Assembly: GCA_021204635.1 (NCBI GenBank)
Contig: JAJPZB010000184.1
Span: 1 to 19,969, forward strand
From: Opitutia bacterium
GTDB lineage: Bacteria > Verrucomicrobiota > Verrucomicrobiia > Opitutales > UBA953
Reading direction: 5' to 3'
DNA length: 19,969 nucleotides
Shown: positions 14,681 through 19,969 of the stretch, piece by piece
How positions within the stretch are numbered: position 1 is the stretch's first letter
Layout of the letters: the number at the start of each line of letters is the position of its first letter
The notes under the pieces: generated by a model
What the model was told of the DNA's origin: nothing
What the model saw: only the letters and a program-made list of their open reading frames with translations
Database searches by the model: none
Made by a program: the position numbers and the translations under genes

Positions 14681-16684
14681 TTACTCCACTGCGGCGCGAA
14701 AATATTCGAGCGCCTCGTCGAGCCCGCCCGGGCGATCGCGCATTTTCCAAACCTCGGAAAAATGCCGCAACAATCGCGGAGACGCCATGCTCGCCTCGGT
14801 GGCGGCAAGCAACTCGTTGTCGCCCCGCAACAATGCCCCCGCCCGCAACAGAGCGAGCCGCGACAAACCCAACGACAAGCCGATTTCCGCCACGATTGTC
14901 GCACCACCATCGCGGGAATTTTCCGCGCCGCGAAGTTTGTCCAATTCGCGCAAAAGCCTGTCACACTCCGCCAACGCCGCAACTATCTCGCCGCGCGAGA
15001 CGCCCGCGACAAGTTGCGACAAAGCCGATTTTTTCGCGAAGAAAAATTCTCGAATAATGCTCCGGTTCGCGATTTTTTTTGCGATGAAATTGTCGAGCCG
15101 CCCGAAGTAAAAAAGCTCCACGCCAAGCTCGCGGGCGCCGACAAAGCGCTCAAACGCGCCGAGCAAATCCGGCTCTCTGTTGCCGAGAAAATTCCAGCTC
15201 TGCGCCGCGCACGCGAGCATGGGAAAGAGGTTCGCGCAAAAGGGATTGTGGTAGCCGGCATCTCCCCAGGTCGTGAGCATTACCCCGCGCGCGCCATGCC
15301 TGAATCCCGCCACCACCGACTCGGCGATGTTCGCGAGCGCATTGTCCAAGCGCCCCGTGAACGAAAGCCACGCCGAGGTGCCCGGCACCACGTAGAAATC
15401 CCTGCAACAATCTGCCACGCGCCTGCATTGCTCGTCGAACGGATGCCCCTTCTCGTAGCCCCATATCGCGGGGATACACTCCGCGAGGCGCGACAACAAA
15501 CCGGCATCGTCGCCGGGTTGGTGGTGAGCGTCGCCACCGTTGCAGGCTTTGTCGCAGGCGGGTTGGTGGTGACCACCGTCGTCGGGTTGGTGGTGGCAAC
15601 AATCTCCCTCGCCGGGTTGGTGGTGAGATTCGGCTTGGTGGTGAGATTCGGCATTGTGGTCGTCGTTCTCGAGCAAGACGTCAGCCCAAAACATTATCCG
15701 CCTGCCACAAGCCTCGGCGCGTTGCCGCAGTCGCTCCATGTGCTCCAAGTAAACCACTTTCTTGCCGCGCCTCTCGCATTCCTCGCGCGAGCGCCCCAAG
15801 CCGAGTTCCCAGGGTTCGTCGCCACCGATATTAAAAATTTTGCTTGAAAAATTCGGCAAAAACTCTCGGTAGAGCGCGCCCATGAAATCCGCCGTTTCCT
15901 CGCAGGCGCGAAACGTCCCCGCCTGCCGGTGCGTCTTGAAGGATTCGTGGTAGAAGCCGTCTGGGCACTCGGCGAGATCCCTGTATTTTTCGTGTCGCAA
16001 CCAACGCTCCACGTGCCCAAACGAATTTAGGTTCGGGACGAGTTCGATGCCATTGTCGCGGCAAAACGCGTCCAACTCGCGCACTTCCTCCGGCGTCATC
16101 GGCGACGCGCCGCGCCACACTTCCTCGTGCCCCACAAACGCAAACGTGTGCTCTGTGTAGAGTTGGAGGCGGTTGTAGCGCAGGCGGCTCAGCAATTTCA
16201 CGAGCGCGAAAAGCTCCGGCATTGTCGGCACCCTGCCGCGCGAGATGTCGAGCATGAACCCGCGCTCGGGGAAATCCGGATAGTCGCGCAGCGTGAGGCA
16301 TGGCAACCCCGCCTCCGTCGCCTGCTCAAAAATCTGCGAGAATGTCTCCGCCGCAAAGCGCTCTGCGGCTTTGCCGAAGCGGATTTTCACGCCGTCTGCC
16401 GCGTCTATCGAGATGGCAAATTCCTCGTCGGCAAGCTCGGGGTCTGTTGCGATGTCGGCGCGAAAATTTTCTATTCCGCGAAATGCCGCAAAGCGCGAGC
16501 CCCCACCACCATTGCCGTTGCCGCAGGCGGGTTGGTGGTGAGCGGGATCGTTGTCGGGTTGGTGGTGGGAACTATCGTCGCACGCGGGTTGGTGGCGGGC
16601 ATCGTTTTTTTTCAAAAATCCGCCGTGCAAAAAAAGCGAGTGCGGCCTTGGAAAAATCTTGGGTAATGTTGCTCTCTCGCCCAT
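14681..16684 (-). CDS. GH20-like beta-N-acetylhexosaminidase carrying in-frame HHQP repeat islands
   Basis: Glycoside hydrolase (667 aa) that would remove terminal GlcNAc/GalNAc with substrate assistance. There is no signal peptide, so it is probably cytoplasmic. An N-terminal ATLPKIFPRPHSLFL resembles the GH20b accessory domain start. The TIM barrel begins near DYPDFPERGFMLDISRGRVPT (134-154), with NRLQLYTEHTFAF and ELVPNLNSFGHVERWL next, and the catalytic Asp-Glu pair in NIGGDEPWELG (D289, E290). Residues 29-63 and 331-393 are not family sequence: they are low-complexity islands with three and five HHQP-like units (one HHQA, one RHQP) plus Cys, Asp and Gly linkers, encoded by the GGGTTGGTGGTG repeat in reverse. 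Island 2 lies in a loop just after FWADVLLEN. CAGGAT 8 nt before the ATG at 16684 supports the start. DUF456 lies 33 nt upstream and dtd 13 nt downstream. Confidence 0.85.
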   Translation of the reverse strand: MGERATLPKIFPRPHSLFLHGGFLKKNDARHQPACDDSSHHQPDNDPAHHQPACGNGNGGGGSRFAAFRGIENFRADIATDPELADEEFAISIDAADGVKIRFGKAAERFAAETFSQIFEQATEAGLPCLTLRDYPDFPERGFMLDISRGRVPTMPELFALVKLLSRLRYNRLQLYTEHTFAFVGHEEVWRGASPMTPEEVRELDAFCRDNGIELVPNLNSFGHVERWLRHEKYRDLAECPDGFYHESFKTHRQAGTFRACEETADFMGALYREFLPNFSSKIFNIGGDEPWELGLGRSREECERRGKKVVYLEHMERLRQRAEACGRRIMFWADVLLENDDHNAESHHQAESHHQPGEGDCCHHQPDDGGHHQPACDKACNGGDAHHQPGDDAGLLSRLAECIPAIWGYEKGHPFDEQCRRVADCCRDFYVVPGTSAWLSFTGRLDNALANIAESVVAGFRHGARGVMLTTWGDAGYHNPFCANLFPMLACAAQSWNFLGNREPDLLGAFERFVGARELGVELFYFGRLDNFIAKKIANRSIIREFFFAKKSALSQLVAGVSRGEIVAALAECDRLLRELDKLRGAENSRDGGATIVAEIGLSLGLSRLALLRAGALLRGDNELLAATEASMASPRLLRHFSEVWKMRDRPGGLDEALEYFRAAVE
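15515..15643 (+). repeat. GGGTTGGTGGTG repeat array inside the GH20 gene (island 2)
   Basis: Exact GGGTTGGTGGTG occurs at 15515-15526, 15560-15571, 15584-15595 and 15614-15625, with GGCTTGGTGGTG at 15632-15643 and a decayed copy at 15651-15662. Spacing is irregular (18 to 45 nt). Each copy reads CAC CAC CAA CCC (His-His-Gln-Pro) in the gene. Confidence 0.9.
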
Positions 16685-16735
16685 GGGAAAATCCTGATTG
16701 TTGCCACCACCAACCCCTCAGTCGCCACCACCGAG
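16529..16735. repeat. GGGTTGGTGGTG repeats at the GH20/DUF456 boundary
   Basis: GGGTTGGTGGTG lies at 16529-16540 and 16556-16567 and GGGTTGGTGGCG at 16586-16597, inside the GH20 5' region. The reverse form CACCACCAACCC lies at 16705-16716 in the intergenic gap, and CACCACCGAG at 16726-16735 overlaps the last codons of DUF456. Both orientations occur within 210 bp. Confidence 0.88.
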
Positions 16736-17227
16736 GAGAACCGCGAGCGGCACCCACGCGAGCAAGAGCATGCACACGCAGAGCTTCACGATCGTTGCCA
16801 CCACAAACGCCAAAAACGCGCCACCACCAGCCCGCGCACTGTCGCGAAATGTGTTGCCACCAAGCCGCTCGCCGAGAAACGCGCCCACGAGCGGTCCGCC
16901 GAAAATCCCCACAACCCCCAAGCCGATCGGCGACAACAATATCGGGAAAACCACCGCCCCAACGACAGCGCCCAAGCCGCCGCGCCAGCTCGCGCCAAAC
17001 TTCTTTGCCCCAATCGCCGTCGCGAGAAAATCAAAGACGAGCGTCAACACCGCAACAATCCCGAATATCAAAATTGCCCAGCCACTAATGCGCGGATTTG
17101 GTGAGCACAAAAAATAAATCAGCGCACCGAGCCACGAAATCAGCGGCCCGGGCAACGGTGGCATCACCGCGAAAAAAATCCCCGCCAGCGCAAACAAAAA
17201 CCAGACGACAAGCAGAAATATTTCCAT
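16718..17227 (-). CDS. DUF456 family membrane protein
   Basis: A small integral-membrane protein (169 aa) of unknown function. The DUF456 pattern is visible: an N-terminal hydrophobic helix (LLVVWFLFALAGIFFAV), the PPLPGPLISWLGALIYFL motif, a central glycine-rich repeat-like part (FPILLSPIGLGVVGIFGGPLVGAFLGERLGG), and C-terminal helices (AFLAFVVATIVKLCVCMLLLAW). About four to five membrane segments are predicted by eye. Its final residues (LLGGGD and the stop) are encoded by a degenerate copy of the dispersed repeat at 16726-16735, so its C-terminus may have been remodelled by repeat insertion. It is 52 nt downstream of the coiled-coil gene and 33 nt upstream of the GH20 gene, all on the minus strand. 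Confidence 0.85.
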   Translation of the reverse strand: MEIFLLVVWFLFALAGIFFAVMPPLPGPLISWLGALIYFLCSPNPRISGWAILIFGIVAVLTLVFDFLATAIGAKKFGASWRGGLGAVVGAVVFPILLSPIGLGVVGIFGGPLVGAFLGERLGGNTFRDSARAGGGAFLAFVVATIVKLCVCMLLLAWVPLAVLLGGGD

Positions 17228-17279
17228 CTCCGCAACAAACTATTCCGGCAACAGACCCGCGCCCCCTGCACGCCCGCAA

Positions 17280-18002
17280 CTATTGGCGGCGGTGGAGTTC
17301 GCGGCGAAGCCAAATGTTCTGCGATTCAACCTCGGAGACGCGCGCCTTCGTCGCCTTCAGCTCCTCTTCCATTTCCCTGCGGCTCGGGTCGCTTTGTATG
17401 GCAATCAGTTGCGCCTGCGCCTCTTCCAAGCGGCGGCTCAGGTCGGCAACGCTTTCTTTCGCCGTCGCAAGTTCCTGCTCGACCTGCACGGAATGCACGC
17501 GGATTTTCTCCGCCTCTTCCCTGCCGATTTTGTATTGCGGATCGCTTCTCATCATCGCCAACTCGCCGTTGAGCGATTCAGAAAGCGCGCGCTCTTCGGC
17601 AAGTTTTTTCTCCAATTCCGAGAGCTTCGAGCTCTGCTCCTTCTCGCCCCGTTGCGCCTCTTCCGCCTTTGCCTCGGCGGCTTCGCGGGCGTGACGCTCG
17701 TCGTCGAGCGCGCGGGAAAGGCGCTTCACCTCTGCTTCGTGCGCCGATTGCCGGTTCCGCAATTCCTCGTTCTCGTGCTCGGTGTCAAGCTTTTGGTCCG
17801 CAGCTTCCTGCCGCGCCGCGCGGGCAACTTTCAGCTCCGCGCGCAAGTCAAAAATTTCTTTGTTTTCCAAGCGCTGGGCTTCAAGATCTTGCCCGAGGCT
17901 CTTGTTCGCAAGCGCCGCGTCGTGCGTGCGAATTGCAAAATAAAAAGTCGTGCCCGCGAGAATGAGAGCGACGATTGAGAGACAGAAAATGGCTTTCTTC
18001 AT
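17280..18002 (-). CDS. membrane-anchored coiled-coil protein of unknown function
   Basis: I do not recognise this 240-aa protein. A single N-terminal hydrophobic helix (residues 4-24, AIFCLSIVALILAGTTFYFAI) after MKK looks like a signal anchor. From about residue 37 to the end it is highly charged Glu/Lys/Ala/Arg heptad-type sequence (LEAQRLENKEIFDLRAELKV, ELEKKLAEERALSESLNGEL), a near-continuous coiled coil with one likely break at MRSDPQYKIG. No enzymatic motif is present. It probably projects into the periplasm as a structural or scaffolding factor, which is inference from topology only. A terminator separates it from the flavodoxin gene upstream, so it needs its own promoter. Confidence 0.8.
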   Translation of the reverse strand: MKKAIFCLSIVALILAGTTFYFAIRTHDAALANKSLGQDLEAQRLENKEIFDLRAELKVARAARQEAADQKLDTEHENEELRNRQSAHEAEVKRLSRALDDERHAREAAEAKAEEAQRGEKEQSSKLSELEKKLAEERALSESLNGELAMMRSDPQYKIGREEAEKIRVHSVQVEQELATAKESVADLSRRLEEAQAQLIAIQSDPSRREMEEELKATKARVSEVESQNIWLRRELHRRQ

Positions 18003-18051
18003 GTTGAAAAATATTGTGCAAATCGTAGTCGCAGTAAATTTTCAGTGAAAC

Positions 18052-18089
18052 AAAAAAGCGTTCCCGCGAGAAAAACTGCGCGGGAACGC
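18052..18089 (-). terminator. rho-independent terminator of the flavodoxin gene
   Basis: GCGTTCCCGCG (18058-18068) pairs perfectly with CGCGGGAACGC (18079-18089) around a 10-nt loop. On the minus strand it is followed by six U (complement of 18052-18057). It starts 21 nt past the flavodoxin stop. Confidence 0.93.
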
Positions 18090-18110
18090 CTTTCAAACGC
18101 GAATAGCAAA

Positions 18111-18617
18111 TCAGAGCCCGAGCTCGGACTTGAGCTGCGCGACCCACGTGTTGATGCGTTCTTCCGTCAAGTCGCTCTGGGATTCTTCGTCGAGCGCGAG
18201 CCCCACGAATTTCCCGTCGCAAACTGCGGCAGATTCCGTGAAATCATAGCCGTCCGTCGGCCACGCGCCGATCAGTTCCGCGCCGGCATTTTTCGCCGCT
18301 TCCGCGAGAATGCCCATGCCGTTGACAAAGGTGTCGGAGAAGCCGCTCTGGTCGCCAAGACCGAAGAGCGCGACTTTTTTGCCGGCGAGCGAAATGCCGT
18401 CGAGCGTCTCGTGGCTCATCCAATCGTCTTGCAACTCGCCGGAATTCCAGGTGGAAGTTCCGAGAATCACGAGGTCGCAATTCGTCATCTCGTTGAGATC
18501 GTCCGAAGCGACATTGTAGATGGCGACGTCCGCCGCGTCTTGGAGAGCGTCGCGGATAAGACCCGCGGCATGCTCGGTGGCACCCTGTGTTGAACCGTAG
18601 AATATTCCGATTTTCAT
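18111..18617 (-). CDS. flavodoxin (long-chain type)
   Basis: FMN-binding electron carrier (168 aa). The phosphate-binding loop is GSTQGATE (residues 8-15). The first FMN-stacking loop contains TSTWNSGELQDDW (54-66, W57) and the second contains GLGDQSGFSDTFVNGMG (86-102). The segment around 115-145 (IGAWPTDGYDFTESAAVCDGKFVGLALDEE) is the extra loop of long-chain flavodoxins such as FldA/NifF. The start at 18617 is chosen because MKIGIFYGSTQG is the canonical N-terminus, with CCGGAAA as a likely ribosome binding site. It has its own terminator. Electron partners are not visible here, so I give no symbol, though FldA-like housekeeping use is likely. Confidence 0.95.
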   Translation of the reverse strand: MKIGIFYGSTQGATEHAAGLIRDALQDAADVAIYNVASDDLNEMTNCDLVILGTSTWNSGELQDDWMSHETLDGISLAGKKVALFGLGDQSGFSDTFVNGMGILAEAAKNAGAELIGAWPTDGYDFTESAAVCDGKFVGLALDEESQSDLTEERINTWVAQLKSELGL

Positions 18618-18727
18618 GATAAAATTTCCGGTTTGAAATGAATTACGTGCCTCCGATTCTTCACGGATTGGGCATTTTTTCGAGCATTTTTTGTCGCAAA
18701 AAACAAATTCCCCGCCGCAAAACGCGC

Positions 18728-19738
18728 TCACCACACAGCCTTTGCCGCGCGCGATTCCAATTGAGCCTGCGCCTCTTTCGAGAAATCCGAGAAAAAGTCC
18801 AAGCCCGTCTCCGCCTCAATCTCGTCTATGCTCACGAGATATTTTTTCAGGTCGGTGTCAAGCTTTTCCTTTTGCGGCACGATGAACGCAAGCGTGCGCA
18901 CCTCGCCGTTTTCCTCGCTCACATCTGCCAAAATCATGAAAAACGCGTCGGGCACTTCCACGCCCGCCTTGCCGATTTTCTTGACGCTCCCGCCATTGTC
19001 GCGGGAAAAATAAATGGGGCCGCAAATCACCCAGATGTCGCCAAAACCACGCGTGTAGCGGCGCAGAGCCCGTTGCTCCAAATTTTTCCAAACGCCCGCG
19101 TTCAGGCTGTGAAGCTGCGGCGTGACGTTTGTCATGAGGAAAGTCTCCATCTGCGCCGCGTCACCGTAACACGCGCCAATGGACTGGTTCGGCGCCATGT
19201 GGCCGCGATCGTAGCCCGACGAGGTGTAGTCGCCCGACGTCACGCGCGGGCGCCGGCGGGAACGCGCGTCCTCCGAAAAACTCGGGCGCCCCGCAATGTC
19301 AAACGATTTCGGCGGAAAAATTTTGTACGCGCACCACGCCGGATTCCCGCGGGCCTCGTCATAGCCCACCACATACCCCGCGTTCTGCAACACGCTCAAC
19401 GCTGTCTCAGACTTGGGCAAACCGCCAACCGCGTAGTCGCCGGCAACAATCTCCGCACCCGTCGCCACCGAGACGCCGTGGACAAACGGGAGATTGTCGG
19501 CAACCTGGTCAAGCAAAAAAACAAGCTCGTCGGGCGCAAGCGAACTCTCGCGGACAATGTCGATCGTCGCCGCCACCACACTCTCGACGCGATCCTTCGT
19601 GTCCTCGTCTCCAAAATGATGAATCGCGCCCGCAACACACCCGAAAAGCGCGATGACGCCGGCTGAGAGCGCCAAGACCTTGAGGCGGAATTTCTTGACG
19701 TTCACCTTGCGGTTGCGACTGCCCTTTTTGCGTGCCAT
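18728..19738 (-). CDS. membrane-anchored DNA/RNA non-specific endonuclease (NUC1 family)
   Basis: Beta-beta-alpha-metal nuclease of the DNA/RNA non-specific endonuclease family (336 aa), which cuts nucleic acid with a single metal ion. The catalytic motif is SGYDRGHMAPNQSIG with H180 (DRGH at 177-180). Metal-site residues lie in MTNVTPQLHSLNAGVWKNLEQ (N213, with W217 and E221). A basic N-terminus (MARKKGSRNRKVNVKKFRLK) is followed by one hydrophobic helix at ~20-38, giving a signal anchor with the nuclease domain outside the cytoplasm. Residues 45-100 are a linker of unknown role. The ATG at 19738 has TAGGCGAG just upstream; a longer frame from 19846 runs through tRNA-Pro and is rejected. Nutrient scavenging or DNA processing are possible roles. 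No immunity gene is seen nearby. Confidence 0.88.
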   Translation of the reverse strand: MARKKGSRNRKVNVKKFRLKVLALSAGVIALFGCVAGAIHHFGDEDTKDRVESVVAATIDIVRESSLAPDELVFLLDQVADNLPFVHGVSVATGAEIVAGDYAVGGLPKSETALSVLQNAGYVVGYDEARGNPAWCAYKIFPPKSFDIAGRPSFSEDARSRRRPRVTSGDYTSSGYDRGHMAPNQSIGACYGDAAQMETFLMTNVTPQLHSLNAGVWKNLEQRALRRYTRGFGDIWVICGPIYFSRDNGGSVKKIGKAGVEVPDAFFMILADVSEENGEVRTLAFIVPQKEKLDTDLKKYLVSIDEIEAETGLDFFSDFSKEAQAQLESRAAKAVW

Positions 19739-19748
19739 CTCGCCTATG

Positions 19749-19788
19749 AAAAAGCCCGCAACTCCCGATTTTAAGCAGGTTCGCGGGC
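19749..19788 (-). terminator. likely terminator of tRNA-Pro
   Basis: On the minus strand GCCCGC-G-AAC pairs with GTT-GCGGGC (one bulged G) and is followed by TTTTT. It lies 13 nt past the tRNA 3' end and ends just before the endonuclease ribosome binding site, so it could also attenuate read-through into that gene. Confidence 0.7.
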
Positions 19789-19801
19789 AAAGTAAAAATT
19801 T

Positions 19802-19879
19802 TGGTCGGGCTGAGAGGATTCGAACCTCCGACCCTTTGCACCCCATGCAAATGCGCTAGCCAGACTGCGCTACAGCCCG
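19802..19879 (-). tRNA. tRNA-Pro (anticodon GGG)
   Basis: A 78-nt cloverleaf with encoded CCA: acceptor CGGGCTG/CAGCCCG, D-stem GCGC/GCGC, anticodon stem TTTGC/GCAAA with loop ATGGGGT (anticodon GGG), and T-arm GGAGG-TTCGAAT-CCTCT. The C1-G72 pair is the bacterial tRNA-Pro hallmark. All stems pair well. Confidence 0.96.
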
Positions 19880-19895
19880 AAAATTGGTGCGCGAG

Positions 19896-19922
19896 TTTCT
19901 ACAACAAACCCGACTTTGTCAA
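19896..19922 (-). promoter_or_regulatory. promoter of tRNA-Pro
   Basis: On the minus strand a consensus TTGACA (19922-19917), a short 15-nt spacer and TAGAAA (19901-19896), 16 nt before the mature tRNA 5' end. The -35 is perfect; the spacer is shorter than ideal. Confidence 0.5.
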
Positions 19923-19940
19923 ACCCAAAACGAAGGCTAT

Positions 19941-19969
19941 GGCTTGGTGGCGGCAAGGGTTGGTGGTGG
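19941..19969 (+). repeat. GGGTTGGTGGTGG repeat at window end
   Basis: GGCTTGGTGG (19941-19950) and GGGTTGGTGGTGG (19957-19969) are a partial and a full copy of the dispersed motif. The array may continue beyond the window. Positions 19880-19940 hold only the tRNA promoter. Confidence 0.85.

Noticed and set aside
15515..15662. CRISPR-like array of regular repeats
   Set aside because: The repeat unit is only ~12 nt, spacing is irregular (18-45 nt), there are no unique 30-40 nt spacers, and the whole stretch is in frame within the GH20 gene.
14387..15847. Long plus-strand open frame of 486 codons
   Set aside because: It is antisense to dtd and the GH20 gene, which have clear family motifs. The plus-strand product is low-complexity and unrecognisable, a GC-rich shadow frame.
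18617..18727. Terminator for the endonuclease gene
   Set aside because: The minus-strand TTTTTTG-CGA-CAAAAAA hairpin here is a weak A/T stem without a GC core. I could not support it as a terminator.
18728..19738. Toxin-immunity pair built on the endonuclease
   Set aside because: The neighbours are tRNA-Pro and flavodoxin. No small immunity-like gene or delivery domain is present; an N-terminal anchor with a generic nuclease domain fits a housekeeping or scavenging nuclease.
19739..19846. Upstream extension of the endonuclease frame
   Set aside because: The extra residues would be translated from the tRNA-Pro gene and its terminator. The ATG at 19738 has a good ribosome binding site and leads directly into a signal anchor.

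Overview
The window is a GC-rich bacterial chromosome segment packed with core genes. Gene order (dnaG-rpoD, rpsB-tsf, leuD, ilvN-ilvC), Lys/Ala/Pro-rich tails on several core proteins, a short EF-Ts and outer-membrane/periplasm-type proteins fit a Gram-negative of the PVC group, most likely Verrucomicrobiota (Opitutae-like). That placement is inferred from protein flavour, not from a database match.

Layout. 1-201: repeat-bearing intergenic DNA with the rpoD terminator. 202-4538 (minus): dnaG followed 8 nt later by rpoD. 4539-4834: divergent intergenic region. 4835-6420 (plus): rpsB-tsf and a strong terminator. 6494-8664 (plus): leuD, a RidA-family gene, a dCMP-deaminase-family gene and a YqgE/AlgH gene. 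8692-11079 (minus): two tandem paralogous membrane acyltransferase-3 genes, each with its own promoter and a nine-base poly-C tract at the 5' end of the reading frame. 11199-12961 (plus): tRNA-Val(TAC), ilvN, ilvC and a terminator. 13038-14205 (plus): a DUF481-type outer-membrane protein. 14212-19738 (minus): dtd, a GH20 hexosaminidase-like gene with in-frame HHQP repeat islands, a DUF456 membrane protein, a membrane-anchored coiled-coil protein, a flavodoxin and a membrane-anchored DNA/RNA non-specific endonuclease. 19802-19879 (minus): tRNA-Pro(GGG), then more of the GGGTTGGTGGTG repeat at the window edge.

Most notable result. Both acyltransferases look like phase-variable contingency genes. 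Each has an ATG preceded by a near-identical -35/-10 promoter. About 12 codons later each has a C9 tract, and in this assembly the C9 shifts the frame into a stop after 18 codons. With C10 (or C7) each becomes one continuous acyltransferase frame with a matching N-terminus. The two genes also share a 165-bp stretch of perfect identity at their 3' ends, which suggests gene conversion. Together they look like a two-gene switch that probably decorates a surface glycan with acyl groups. Other points: the DnaG zinc site has lost three of its four ligands, and a G-rich 12-mer repeat is dispersed through intergenic DNA and has entered a glycosidase gene in frame.
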